A stretch of 64,000 bases of DNA from Janthinobacterium agaricidamnosum NBRC 102515 = DSM 9628. GTDB lineage: Bacteria; Pseudomonadota; Gammaproteobacteria; Burkholderiales; Burkholderiaceae_D. A program made the position numbers and the translations under genes. Shown here piece after piece: positions 7,838 to 16,189 of this stretch (its first letter is position 1; each line of letters starts with the position of its first letter). The DNA lies in the NCBI RefSeq assembly GCF_000723165.1, contig NZ_HG322949.1, positions 1,260,025-1,324,024 of the forward strand, read 5' to 3'. The notes beneath the pieces are model-generated. The model had not been told where the DNA came from, did no database searches, and saw nothing but the letters and a program-made list of their open reading frames with translations.

Positions 7838-8512
7838 CTACAGCTGGCCATGTTCGGCAAAGGAATGCACCTGGTTGCCGGCGACGACAAAATGATCGAG
7901 GATGCGCACATCGACCAGGGCCAGCGCCTGCATCAGTGCGCGGGTCAGCAGCAAGTCCGATTCGCTCGGCTCCGGCGAACCGGACGGGTGGTTATGGGCC
8001 AGCATGACGCTGGCGGCATTGCGCGCCAGTGCTTCCATCACCACTTCGCGCGGATAGACGCTGGTATGCGTCAAGGTGCCGCGAAACATTTCCTTCGCTT
8101 CGATCAGGCGGTTTTTGACGTCCAGGAACAACACATAAAAAGATTCGTGGCTTTTGTTGTTTAAGATCAAACGTAGATAGTGCTTCACGATTTCCGGTGA
8201 ACCTAAAGTCTGTCCCGCCTGTAATTCTTCGCCAATGGCGCGCTTGGCCAGTTCCAGCACCGCTTGCAATTGGGCGAATTTGGCCGAGCCCAGGCCATGC
8301 ACTGCGGAAAAATTGATCAGGCTGGCGCCGAACAGGCCGCGCAACGATCCGAAGTGGTCGACCGTGTCGCGCGCCAGTTGCACCGCGCTCTTGCCGCGCA
8401 CGCCGGTACGCAGGAATACCGCCAGCAATTCGGCGTCCGACAAGGCGTGCGGTCCTTCGCTGATCAGGCGTTCGCGCGGGCGTTCCCCGGCTGGCCAATC
8501 CTTGATTGTCAT
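7838..8512 (-). CDS. radC: RadC-family JAB-domain protein
   Basis: 224 residues from ATG 8512 ([17 protein letters not shown]). The N-terminal part (1-90) is helix-hairpin-helix-like, with [18 protein letters not shown] and [12 protein letters not shown]. The C-terminal JAB1/MPN-type metalloprotease fold holds the zinc motif H173-N-H175-PSG...SESD186. The name comes from an old E. coli radiation phenotype since attributed to recG; the real function is unknown. It is divergent from fkpB. No terminator is obvious between its stop and the rpmB promoter. Confidence 0.93.
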   Translation of the reverse strand: MTIKDWPAGERPRERLISEGPHALSDAELLAVFLRTGVRGKSAVQLARDTVDHFGSLRGLFGASLINFSAVHGLGSAKFAQLQAVLELAKRAIGEELQAGQTLGSPEIVKHYLRLILNNKSHESFYVLFLDVKNRLIEAKEMFRGTLTHTSVYPREVVMEALARNAASVMLAHNHPSGSPEPSESDLLLTRALMQALALVDVRILDHFVVAGNQVHSFAEHGQL

Positions 8513-8607
8513 GATTCCCCCGAAATATGGGCTGCCTTGCATGCCGCATGGGGCGCGCCGGGCCAGCGTGGCTTACAATATCGTTTTGCATGCCTACACA
8601 GAATATT

Positions 8608-9063
8608 ATGTCCAACGCGCAACCTGCAGTCGTCACGTCGTCTGCTTACCTCACTCTGCATTATCGGCTCGCGACAGCGGACGGTACTGATATTGTCACA
8701 ACATTTAACGGAAACCCGGCCACTTTGATGCTGGGCCAGGGGCAACTGGCGCCGTTTTTGGAAGAAATCCTGATTGGCTTGCCTGAAGGCGCGCATCAAA
8801 CCTTCGAGTTGGCCGCCGGCCAGGGTTTCGGCGAACGCAATCCGGAGCTGGTGCAGTCGGTCACGCGCGCCACGCTGGATGAGAATTCGGTGCCGGGCGC
8901 GGACTATAAAGTAGGCGACCTGGTCGACTTCGCGGCACCGGGCGGCGGGCGTTTTGCCGGCGTGTTGCGCGAACTTAAAGAAGATTCGGCGCTGTTCGAC
9001 TTTAATCATCCGCTGGCTGGCCAGCCTTTGAAGTTTGAAGTGAAGCTCATTTCGGTGCTTTAA
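8608..9063 (+). CDS. fkpB: FKBP-type peptidyl-prolyl cis-trans isomerase (SlpA-like)
   Basis: 151 residues from ATG 8608 (MSNAQPAVV); ATG 8590 would add six residues. A compact FKBP core ([54 protein letters not shown]) is interrupted by the insert-in-flap domain typical of SlpA/SlyD. There is no His-rich tail, so it is SlpA rather than SlyD. It is a cytoplasmic folding helper with isomerase activity. It stands 11 nt before ispH, the same fkpB-ispH pair as in E. coli. No Shine-Dalgarno is visible before either start. TACAAT at 8574-8579 would place the transcript start only a few bases before 8590. Confidence 0.9.
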   Translation: MSNAQPAVVTSSAYLTLHYRLATADGTDIVTTFNGNPATLMLGQGQLAPFLEEILIGLPEGAHQTFELAAGQGFGERNPELVQSVTRATLDENSVPGADYKVGDLVDFAAPGGGRFAGVLRELKEDSALFDFNHPLAGQPLKFEVKLISVL

Positions 9064-9074
9064 CAGGATTAATG

Positions 9075-10022
9075 ATGGATAAAGAAATCTTACTGGCGCA
9101 ACCGCGCGGTTTTTGCGCCGGCGTCGACCGCGCCATTGAAATCGTCGAGCGTGCCTTGTCGCAGTTCGGCGCGCCAATTTATGTACGCCATGAAATCGTG
9201 CACAACGCGTATGTGGTCGCCGATTTGCGCAACAAGGGGGCGATTTTCATCGATGAACTGGACGATGTTCCTTCCGGCAACACGCTGGTGTTTTCCGCCC
9301 ACGGCGTGTCGAAGGCGGTACGGGCCGAGGCGGAAGCGCGCGGTTTGAGCATTTTCGATGCGACGTGCCCGCTGGTCACCAAGGTTCACGTCGAGGTCGC
9401 GAAGATGCGCCGCGAAGGCCGCGAAATCGTCATGATCGGCCACGACGGCCACCCGGAAGTGGAAGGCACGATGGGGCAGGCCGAACTGGGCATGCACTTG
9501 GTGGAAACGCTGGACGATGTCGCCAAGCTGCAAGTCGGCGATCCTGAGATGCTGGCCTATGTATCGCAAACCACTTTGTCGGTCGACGATACGGCCGATA
9601 TTATTGTTGCGCTTAAGCAACGCTTCCCCTCGATCGTCGAGCCGAAAAAAGGCGATATTTGCTACGCCACCACCAACCGCCAGGAAGCCGTAAAGTTCAT
9701 GGCGCCGCAGGTGGACATGGTGATCGTGGTCGGCAGCCCGAACAGTTCGAACTCGAACCGGCTGCGCGAAGTGGCAGAGAAAAAGGGGACGCCGGCGTAT
9801 ATGGTGGATAATGCGTCGCAAATCGAGCAAGGCTGGCTGGTTGGCAAGGTGCGCATCGGCGTCACCGCCGGCGCCTCGGCGCCCGAAGTGCTGGTGCAGG
9901 CGGTGATCGACCGCTTGAAGGAATTGGGTGCGCGCAGCGTGCGCGCGCTCGATGGCGTGCAAGAGTCGGTGACGTTCCCGATACCGAAAGGTTTGGACGG
10001 TGTCAAGAGTAATAATGCGTAG
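9075..10022 (+). CDS. ispH: 4-hydroxy-3-methylbut-2-enyl diphosphate reductase
   Basis: 315 residues. This is the last step of the MEP isoprenoid pathway, making IPP and DMAPP from HMBPP with a [4Fe-4S] cluster. Cluster cysteines are C14 ([11 protein letters not shown]), C98 ([10 protein letters not shown]) and C196 ([11 protein letters not shown]). The proton-relay EGTMGQ motif and the substrate SSNSNRL motif are present. Tandem ATGs lie at 9072 and 9075; AGGA at 9065-9068 is better spaced to 9075. It is the second gene of the fkpB-ispH operon. Confidence 0.96.
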   Translation: MDKEILLAQPRGFCAGVDRAIEIVERALSQFGAPIYVRHEIVHNAYVVADLRNKGAIFIDELDDVPSGNTLVFSAHGVSKAVRAEAEARGLSIFDATCPLVTKVHVEVAKMRREGREIVMIGHDGHPEVEGTMGQAELGMHLVETLDDVAKLQVGDPEMLAYVSQTTLSVDDTADIIVALKQRFPSIVEPKKGDICYATTNRQEAVKFMAPQVDMVIVVGSPNSSNSNRLREVAEKKGTPAYMVDNASQIEQGWLVGKVRIGVTAGASAPEVLVQAVIDRLKELGARSVRALDGVQESVTFPIPKGLDGVKSNNA

Positions 10023-10339
10023 TAATTATTAGTAGCAATTTTACTTGCAGCAGAATTTAATTCGGGTTATTGTTTCTTTTTCCGATATTAGTTTTCGATA
10101 AAGATCGCTATTATTGCGAACGCTTGTATAGATTGTCCTGATGATCGCATGTCAACCGGCCTCAGCCGCCAGTTGCTCGCCGGCACAGTGGTATCGAATC
10201 AAGAGCGGCACTACGGGGAAATTCTCCGAGTGCCGTTTTTGTTGGGCAAGCGTCGTTGTTTGATGTTATAAAAATAATGAAAATATTTCAAACCAAGAAG
10301 TATTGTTCCGATAATTTTATTAATAGGGCAATCTAAACC
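10023..10339. other. gene-free stretch between ispH and livH
   Basis: This 317-bp region is notably AT-richer at both ends. It holds a strong terminator (10206-10240), then an AT-rich leader before livH whose promoter I cannot place with confidence. A weak AGGG lies 12 nt before the livH start. No ORF or RNA gene was recognised. Confidence 0.45.
10206..10240 (+). terminator. Rho-independent terminator after ispH
   Basis: CGGCACT (10206-10212) pairs with AGTGCCG (10229-10235). An inner CGGGG/CTCCG extension has a single bulged A, the loop is AAATT, and TTTTT follows. It lies about 180 nt after the ispH stop, so the fkpB-ispH transcript would carry a long 3' end. Confidence 0.85.
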
Positions 10340-11269
10340 ATGGATACATTTATCCAACAAATCATCAATGGTCTGGTGCTTGGCAGCATGTACGCGCTGG
10401 TCGCCCTGGGTTATACGATGGTGTACGGGGTACTCAATCTGATCAACTTCGCGCACGGCGAAGTGATGATGATAGGCGCGATGGTCGGTTTGACCATCAT
10501 CAAATTGCTGACGGCCTATTATCCCGGCTTGCCCGGCTACTGGATGTTGGCGATTGCCATCGCCGGCGCGGTTCCGGCCTGCATGCTGGTCAATGTGATC
10601 ATCGAACGGATCGCTTACCGCCGGCTGCGCAACGCGCCCCGGCTGGCGCCGCTGATCACCGCGATCGGTATTTCGATCCTGCTGCAAACGCTGGCGATGC
10701 TGGTCTGGGGCCGTAATCCGCTGCCATTCCCGCAATTGCTGTCCAGCGACCCGATCAATATCGGCGGCGCCGTGATTTCGCAAACCCAGGTCTTGCTGCT
10801 GGCCCTCGCGGCGTTTTCGATGGCGGCGCTGGTCTTGCTGGTGGAAAAAACCAAGATGGGCCGCGCGATGCGCGCGACGGCGGAAAATCCGCGCGTGGCC
10901 GGCTTGATGGGCGTCGATTCCGACAAGGTTATCGTGGCCACGTTCGCCGTCGGCGCGGCGCTGGCGGCGGTGGCCGGCGTGATGTGGGGCGCCAATTATT
11001 CGTCGATCCACTTCGCGATGGGCGCGATTCCCGGCCTGAAAGCCTTTTCGGCTGCGGTGCTGGGCGGTATCGGCAATATCTACGGTGCCATGGTCGGCGG
11101 TATCTTGCTGGGCATCATAGAAAGCCTGGGCGCAGGGTATATCGGCGATGTCACCGGCGGTTTCCTCGGCAGTAACTACCAGGATATCTTCGCCTTCATC
11201 GTGCTGATCATCGTGTTGACCATCCGTCCATCCGGCATCATGGGCGAACGTGTCGCCGACCGCGCCTGA
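10340..11269 (+). CDS. livH: branched-chain amino acid ABC transporter permease LivH
   Basis: 309 residues with about eight hydrophobic segments and the LivH N-terminus (MDTFIQQIINGLVLGSMYAL, then ALGYTMVYGVLNLINFAHGE). The conserved FSAAVLGGIGNIYGAMVGG loop that contacts the ATPases lies near the C-terminus. It forms the inner-membrane channel with LivM for leucine/isoleucine/valine or related substrates. It is the first gene of livHMGF. A periplasmic binding protein gene is absent on both sides. Confidence 0.93.
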   Translation: MDTFIQQIINGLVLGSMYALVALGYTMVYGVLNLINFAHGEVMMIGAMVGLTIIKLLTAYYPGLPGYWMLAIAIAGAVPACMLVNVIIERIAYRRLRNAPRLAPLITAIGISILLQTLAMLVWGRNPLPFPQLLSSDPINIGGAVISQTQVLLLALAAFSMAALVLLVEKTKMGRAMRATAENPRVAGLMGVDSDKVIVATFAVGAALAAVAGVMWGANYSSIHFAMGAIPGLKAFSAAVLGGIGNIYGAMVGGILLGIIESLGAGYIGDVTGGFLGSNYQDIFAFIVLIIVLTIRPSGIMGERVADRA

Positions 11270-11291
11270 GCGGCATCTGACAAGGATTATC

Positions 11292-12515
11292 ATGGCTATC
11301 TTAGATTTCGACGTCAAAAAAAATCCCGGCAAGGCGTACGCCGGCATGGTCGGCCTGGCGGCATTGCTGATCGTTTTCCCGTTCTTCGCGGCCCAGTTCG
11401 GCAATTCGTGGGTGCGCATCATCGACATGGCGCTGCTGTACATCATGCTGGCGCTCGGCTTGAACATCGTGGTCGGTTTCGCCGGCTTGCTGGACCTGGG
11501 CTATATCGCATTTTATGCGGTCGGCGCGTATTTGACGGCCTTGCTGTCGTCGCCGCAATTCGCGATCTTGCTGGAATCGCTGGTGAATCAATATCCGGTG
11601 CTGGGCGATACGCTGGTGCACCTGATGGGACCGGACATCCGTGAAAACGGCATCCACCTGTCGGTCTGGGCCATCGTGCCGCTGGCGGCCGCGGTGGCGG
11701 GCCTGTTTGGCGCGCTGCTGGGCGCGCCGACGCTGAAGCTGCGCGGCGACTACCTGGCCATCGTGACGCTGGGTTTCGGCGAAATCATCCGCATCTTCAT
11801 GAACAACCTGAACGAGCCGATCAATTTCACCAACGGTCCGCAAGGCATCAACCTGGTCGATCCGATCCGCATCTTCGGGGTATCGCTGGCCGGCGAGCAA
11901 GGTTCCAACAGCACCGTGGTGCTGGGCGGCTTTTCGATGCCGTCGGTGAACGCCTATTACTTCCTGTTCTTGTTCCTGTGCATCGCCGTGGTATTCATCA
12001 CCAAGCGCCTGCAGCATTCGCGCCTGGGCCGCGCCTGGGTCGCGATCCGCGAGGATGAAATCGCCGCCAAGGCGATGGGCATCAATACCCGCAACGTCAA
12101 ATTGCTGGCCTTTTCGATGGGCGCCTCGTTCGGCGGCGTGGCTGGCGCGATGTTTGCCGCGTTCCAGGGCTTTGTGTCGCCGGAATCGTTTTCGCTGACC
12201 GAGTCGATCGCCGTGCTGGCCATGGTGGTGTTGGGCGGTATCGGCCACATCCCCGGGGTGATCATGGGCGGCGTGATCCTGGCGTCGATTCCGGAAGTGC
12301 TGCGCCACGCGGTCGAACCGGCGCAACAGGCGCTGTTCGGCCATGTCGTGGTCGAGGCCGAAGTGTTGCGCCAGTTGCTGTACGGCCTGGCCATGGTGCT
12401 GATCATGCTGAACCGTCCAGCCGGCCTGTGGCCTGCGCCGAAGAGCGAAGACCGGCCCACCGCCGATGTCGATACCGATAAACCAGGGCCGTCCAGCGGC
12501 GTGATGTCTGCATAG
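11292..12515 (+). CDS. livM: branched-chain amino acid ABC transporter permease LivM
   Basis: 407 residues from ATG 11292, preceded by AAGGATTATC; an upstream in-frame start at 11250 overlaps livH and is not needed. The family core LGLNIVVGFAGLLDLGYIAFYAVGAY and the ATPase-contact loop VLAMVVLGGIGHIPGVIMGG are present. There is an extended first periplasmic region and a hydrophilic C-terminal tail (PKSEDRPTADVDTDKPG) of the kind seen in Burkholderiales LivM. It lies 22 nt after livH. Confidence 0.93.
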   Translation: MAILDFDVKKNPGKAYAGMVGLAALLIVFPFFAAQFGNSWVRIIDMALLYIMLALGLNIVVGFAGLLDLGYIAFYAVGAYLTALLSSPQFAILLESLVNQYPVLGDTLVHLMGPDIRENGIHLSVWAIVPLAAAVAGLFGALLGAPTLKLRGDYLAIVTLGFGEIIRIFMNNLNEPINFTNGPQGINLVDPIRIFGVSLAGEQGSNSTVVLGGFSMPSVNAYYFLFLFLCIAVVFITKRLQHSRLGRAWVAIREDEIAAKAMGINTRNVKLLAFSMGASFGGVAGAMFAAFQGFVSPESFSLTESIAVLAMVVLGGIGHIPGVIMGGVILASIPEVLRHAVEPAQQALFGHVVVEAEVLRQLLYGLAMVLIMLNRPAGLWPAPKSEDRPTADVDTDKPGPSSGVMSA

Positions 12516-12524
12516 GATAGAACG

Positions 12525-13295
12525 ATGAGCCAACCGATTATTCTGAATATTGCCGGCGTCAACAAGCGCTTCGGCGGCTTGCAGGCGCTGACCGATGTCG
12601 GCATTACCATCCATCAAGGCCAGATCTATGGCTTGATCGGCCCCAACGGCGCCGGCAAGACCACGTTTTTTAATGTCATCACCGGCTTGTACCAGCCCGA
12701 TACCGGCACCTTCGAACTGGCGGGCAAGCCGTATTCGCCATCGGCGCCGCACAAGGTGGCCAAGGCCGGCATCGCCCGCACGTTCCAGAATATACGTCTG
12801 TTCGGTGAAATGACGGCGCTGGAAAACGTCATGGTCGGCCGCCACGTGCGCTCGCACCAGGGCGTGTTCGGCGCGATTTTCCGCCACAAGGCGGCGCGCG
12901 ACGAAGAGGCATCGATCCGTGCGCGGGCGATGGAATTGCTGGACTTTGTCGGCATCGCCCAGTTCGCCAATCGCACCGCGCGTTTCCTGTCGTATGGCGA
13001 CCAGCGGCGCCTGGAAATTGCCCGCGCGCTGGCCACCGATCCGCAATTGCTGGCGCTCGATGAACCGGCGGCCGGCATGAACGCCACCGAAAAACTGGCG
13101 CTGCGCGAATTGCTGGTCAAGATCAAGGCCGAAGGCAAGACCGTGCTGCTGATCGAACATGACGTCAAATTGATGATGGGCTTGTGCGACCGCATCACCG
13201 TGCTCGAATACGGCAAGCGCATCGCCGAAGGCTTGCCGGCTGACATACAGAAAAACCAGGCCGTGATCGACGCCTATCTGGGAGGATCGCACTAA
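12525..13295 (+). CDS. livG: branched-chain amino acid ABC transporter ATP-binding protein LivG
   Basis: 256 residues. Walker A GPNGAGKT lies at 39-46; the signature LSYGDQRRLEIARAL has Tyr in place of the first Gly, as is normal for LivG; Walker B (LLALDEPAAGMN) carries the LivG-specific AAGMN. It powers LivHM on the cytoplasmic face. Its stop overlaps the livF ATG by one base (TAATG), so the two are translationally coupled. Confidence 0.95.
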   Translation: MSQPIILNIAGVNKRFGGLQALTDVGITIHQGQIYGLIGPNGAGKTTFFNVITGLYQPDTGTFELAGKPYSPSAPHKVAKAGIARTFQNIRLFGEMTALENVMVGRHVRSHQGVFGAIFRHKAARDEEASIRARAMELLDFVGIAQFANRTARFLSYGDQRRLEIARALATDPQLLALDEPAAGMNATEKLALRELLVKIKAEGKTVLLIEHDVKLMMGLCDRITVLEYGKRIAEGLPADIQKNQAVIDAYLGGSH

Positions 13296-14017
13296 TGAGC
13301 GACAATGTTCTGAAAATTGCGGGACTGAAGGTCGCGTACGGCGGCATCAAGGCGGTCAAGGGCATCGACCTGGAAGTCGGCAAGGGCGAACTGGTGGCCT
13401 TGATCGGCGCCAATGGCGCCGGCAAGACCACCACGCTGAAAGCCATTACCGGCACTTTGCCTGCTTGCAAGGTTGAAGGCAGCATCACTTACCTGGGCAA
13501 CTCGCTGAAAGGCTGCAAGTCGTTCCACCTGGTCGAAAACAAGCTGGCCATGGTACCGGAAGGACGCGGCGTGTTCACCCGCATGTCGATCCGCGAAAAC
13601 CTGATGATGGGCGCGTATACGCGCGACGACAAGGCCGGCATCGAAGCCGACATCGCCAAGTGGTTCGAGGTGTTCCCGCGCCTGAAGGAGCGCGCCGCGC
13701 AAATGGCCGGTACGCTGTCCGGCGGCGAACAGCAAATGCTGGCGATGGCGCGCGCGCTGATGTGCCATCCGACCTTGCTGCTGCTCGATGAACCGTCGAT
13801 GGGCTTGTCGCCGATCATGGTGGAAAAAATCTTTGAAGTGATCCGCAAGGTATCGAGCGAAGGCATCACCATCCTGCTGGTCGAACAAAACGCCAAACTG
13901 GCGCTGCAAGCGGCGCACCGGGGTTATGTGATGGATTCGGGGCTGATCACGATGACCGGCAATGCGGCCGATATGCTGAACGATCCGCGTGTGAAGGCGG
14001 CATATCTGGGCGAATAG
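13295..14017 (+). CDS. livF: branched-chain amino acid ABC transporter ATP-binding protein LivF
   Basis: 240 residues. Walker A GANGAGKT lies at 38-45, followed by the signature LSGGEQQMLAMARAL and Walker B LLLLDEPSMGLSP, the LivF hallmark. It is the last gene of livHMGF, ending in a strong terminator at 14051-14075. Confidence 0.95.
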   Translation: MSDNVLKIAGLKVAYGGIKAVKGIDLEVGKGELVALIGANGAGKTTTLKAITGTLPACKVEGSITYLGNSLKGCKSFHLVENKLAMVPEGRGVFTRMSIRENLMMGAYTRDDKAGIEADIAKWFEVFPRLKERAAQMAGTLSGGEQQMLAMARALMCHPTLLLLDEPSMGLSPIMVEKIFEVIRKVSSEGITILLVEQNAKLALQAAHRGYVMDSGLITMTGNAADMLNDPRVKAAYLGE

Positions 14018-14050
14018 GCCGAATGGCGCCAGTCGGCAAGCACACCAAAA

Positions 14051-14075
14051 ATGGCGCCCGGGCGCCATTTTTTTT
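14051..14075 (+). terminator. Rho-independent terminator of livHMGF
   Basis: ATGGCGCC (14051-14058) pairs with GGCGCCAT (14061-14068) and eight T follow. Confidence 0.9.
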
Positions 14076-14097
14076 ATCCCGATTTTCACCCGGCCAT

Positions 14098-14123
14098 AAA
14101 AAATGCCCCGGAATACCGGGGCA
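14098..14123 (-). terminator. Rho-independent terminator of the phasin gene
   Basis: TGCCCCGG (14104-14111) pairs with CCGGGGCA (14116-14123). On the minus strand a T run (14103-14098) follows, 48 nt after the phasin stop. Confidence 0.85.
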
Positions 14124-14170
14124 TAATGACATCCGCATGAGGAGACGGCAGCGGATGCCGGGGAGAACGA

Positions 14171-14737
14171 TTACTTCTTGGCGGCGCGCGGCACGGCTTT
14201 TTCGGCAGCCTGGGTGAATTGGCTCACAGCCGATGCCAGGTTGGCTTCGATGGTTTCAACAGCTTGTTTGCTGGTCTTGGTGAATTGCTCGTAACCGGCG
14301 TTGGCGTTGCCGATGGCCGATTTCAGGATGGCGACGGCGTTTTCGGAACCGGCAGGGGCATTTTTGCTGACTTCTTCGACCAGCGAGATCACTTTGCGGT
14401 TGGTTTCAGCGATTTGCGATTCTGCGGCTTTGCTGAATTCAGCTTGGGTGCCGGACGTGATCGCAGCCAGGTGACGGCCGTAGGCGATGGCTTTTTCGCT
14501 GCTAGGCTGGGCTTGCGCCGCGGTCAGCGAAAAGAATTCTTGTGGATCTTTAGCGGACAGCAATTGCTTGGTAGCGGCCGACGATTCTTCCAGCGTTGCC
14601 TTGGCAGCGGTCAAATTCAATTCGACGATTTTTTCGATACCTTCAAACGCTTTGCTCGTCAGGGACGAGAACAGCGCGAATTGTGCTTCTACATTGGCTT
14701 TGGTAGCGGACGAAAACTGCTCAGGGATTGAAAACAT
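14171..14737 (-). CDS. phaP: phasin family protein (PHB granule-associated)
   Basis: 188 residues from ATG 14737 ([19 protein letters not shown]), chosen because GGAGAG lies 6-7 nt upstream; the upstream in-frame ATG lacks one. It is an all-alpha, Ala/Lys/Glu-rich phasin_2 protein with the pattern [20 protein letters not shown] and a middle region [24 protein letters not shown]. The Lys/Ala-rich end [12 protein letters not shown] is also typical. Phasins coat polyhydroxybutyrate granules and limit their size. The promoter region carries twin operator-like motifs (14827-14843, 14883-14899). No phaCAB genes are nearby. The symbol is by family; phasin paralogues are common. Confidence 0.9.
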   Translation of the reverse strand: MFSIPEQFSSATKANVEAQFALFSSLTSKAFEGIEKIVELNLTAAKATLEESSAATKQLLSAKDPQEFFSLTAAQAQPSSEKAIAYGRHLAAITSGTQAEFSKAAESQIAETNRKVISLVEEVSKNAPAGSENAVAILKSAIGNANAGYEQFTKTSKQAVETIEANLASAVSQFTQAAEKAVPRAAKK

Positions 14738-14826
14738 ATAACTCTCCAAAATATTAAAATCTGGTTAATTTGATGCTGCACGTAGTGATGAGGCAGATAA
14801 ATCTTAATTTTCAGGCTGAACCAGAA

Positions 14827-14843
14827 TTTGTGCAACGCAACAA
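14827..14843 (-). promoter_or_regulatory. phasin operator candidate 1
   Basis: On the minus strand the site reads TTGTTGCGTTGCACAAA. It is 15 of 17 bases identical to the second copy 56 bp away. It lies about 90-105 nt upstream of the phasin ATG. A PHB-sensing PhaR-type repressor is the natural candidate, but the consensus was not checked. Confidence 0.55.
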
Positions 14844-14882
14844 ACCCTATTTTACGGCCTTAAATTTTTAAGTCAAGCGAAT

Positions 14883-14899
14883 TTTGTGCGATGCAACAA
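14883..14899 (-). promoter_or_regulatory. phasin operator candidate 2
   Basis: On the minus strand the site reads TTGTTGCATCGCACAAA, the second copy of the motif at 14827-14843, in the same orientation. The 56-bp centre spacing is about five helical turns, which would suit cooperative binding or looping. Confidence 0.55.
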
Positions 14900-15140
14900 T
14901 TGAATAGATTTGTCATGAAGGCATCTTTTTGGCGGCATCTCTGTAGCAGATGCTTTATTTCTAAAGTATTTATTTCTACGCAGAAATAAGAGTTGATCAG
15001 TCGAAATTCCTGTGCCGTGCTAGACTTTGTCATGGCCACGCAGGGACATTTGCGCCGGTTTTCTTGTTCGGGCGGCAATGCCCGGGCCCGTGCCGCCCCG
15101 ATCCGCGCCGGCTTTTCCGTTTCACCTGATCTATCTATCC

Positions 15141-16058
15141 ATGTCGAATACTCCAGCTGCGCCAGGCGCCAGCACTAGCGCCGCGTTTTACTCCTCCTTG
15201 TTACCGATGCTCTTGCCGGGTTTCTTTGTTTTGCTCTGGAGTACAGGGTTTATCGTCGCCAAGTTCGGTTTACCGTATGCGCCGCCGCTGACTTTCCTGT
15301 TATTGCGCTTTGCCGGGGTGTTGGCGATTTTATTGCCTTGCGTATTGATAGTGAGGGCGCCGTGGCCGGCCGGCAAAGTGCGTCATATCGCGCTGGCAGG
15401 GTTGCTGTTGCAAGCAGGTTATCTGGCGGGGGTCTGGTGCGCCATCAAGCTGGGCATGCCGGCAGGGCTGTCGGCGCTGATCGTCGGCATGCAGCCGGTG
15501 CTGACGGCGTGCGCCGCGCCGCTGATCGGTGAATCGGTGCGGCCGCGCCAATGGCTGGGTTTGTTATTCGGCTTGCTCGGCGTGGGGCTGGTGGTGGCCG
15601 CCAAGATCAAGCTGGTCGGCTTGACGCCGGAAAGTGTATTGCTGTGCGGTTTTGCCCTGCTGTCGATTACCGCCGGCACCTTGTATCAAAAGCGCCATTG
15701 CCCGCAATTCGATTTGCGTACCGGCACCGTGATTCAATTTGCCGCATCGATCGTGGTGATATTGCCGCTGGCCGTTATCTTTGAGGGATTACGGCCGGAT
15801 TTCGCGCAGGTGCAATGGACCGTCAATTTTATCGGCGCCTTGCTGTGGTCGGTATTAGTGTTGTCCATCGGCGCTATTTTCCTGTTATTTGCGCTGATAC
15901 GCCGCAGCGATGCGACACAAGTGACCAGCCTGCTTTATTTGACGCCGCCCACCACCGCCGTGATGGCGTGGCTGATGTTTGGCGAAGCCTTTAATGCACT
16001 GGGAATGGCGGGCATGGTGGTGGCGGTTATCGGCGTGGTATTCGTAGTTAAAAAATAA
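15141..16058 (+). CDS. DMT-superfamily (EamA) transporter
   Basis: 305 residues from ATG 15141 (MSNTPAAPGAST). It has ten hydrophobic segments in two five-helix EamA repeats. The first starts LPGFFVLLWSTGFIVAKFGL and the second LCGFALLSITAGTLYQKRH, and each repeat ends in the typical inward loop. It is an inner-membrane exporter of small metabolites or amino acids, RhaT/YdcZ/EamA-like; the substrate cannot be read from sequence. The gene is monocistronic and divergent from the phasin gene. Confidence 0.85.
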   Translation: MSNTPAAPGASTSAAFYSSLLPMLLPGFFVLLWSTGFIVAKFGLPYAPPLTFLLLRFAGVLAILLPCVLIVRAPWPAGKVRHIALAGLLLQAGYLAGVWCAIKLGMPAGLSALIVGMQPVLTACAAPLIGESVRPRQWLGLLFGLLGVGLVVAAKIKLVGLTPESVLLCGFALLSITAGTLYQKRHCPQFDLRTGTVIQFAASIVVILPLAVIFEGLRPDFAQVQWTVNFIGALLWSVLVLSIGAIFLLFALIRRSDATQVTSLLYLTPPTTAVMAWLMFGEAFNALGMAGMVVAVIGVVFVVKK

Positions 16059-16129
16059 TTTTTCATGCCTTATAAAAATGGTTTGTATTGCGGTTGCGTA
16101 ATAAATACTGTATTAACTGTTAAATTCGC

Positions 16130-16157
16130 TTGCGATTGCTCTGCATTTCGCTACACT
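16130..16157 (+). promoter_or_regulatory. sigma70 promoter of pbpG
   Basis: TTGCGA (16130-16135), a 16-nt spacer and TACACT (16152-16157) lie 33 nt before the ATG. The -10 overlaps ACTGCAACAA, a half-site of the phasin-type motif. Confidence 0.5.
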
Positions 16158-16189
16158 GCAACAAGCAACAGCTTTACGAGGATCAATGA

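Larger units (their letters stand above)
14738..15140. other. gene-free regulatory region between phasin and DMT genes
   Basis: This 403-bp divergent region holds the twin phasin-operator candidates. It also has a perfect hairpin TTATTTCT-ACGC-AGAAATAA at 14970-14989, next to a smaller inverted repeat CTTTA-TTTC-TAAAG at 14953-14966. An open frame from 15027 joins the DMT gene, but its first part is not conserved-looking. Confidence 0.5.

Noticed and set aside
11301..13292. 663-codon minus-strand open frame across livM and livG
   Set aside because: It spans two clear transporter genes, is His/Gln/Arg-rich, and would need to be translated against conserved coding sequence.
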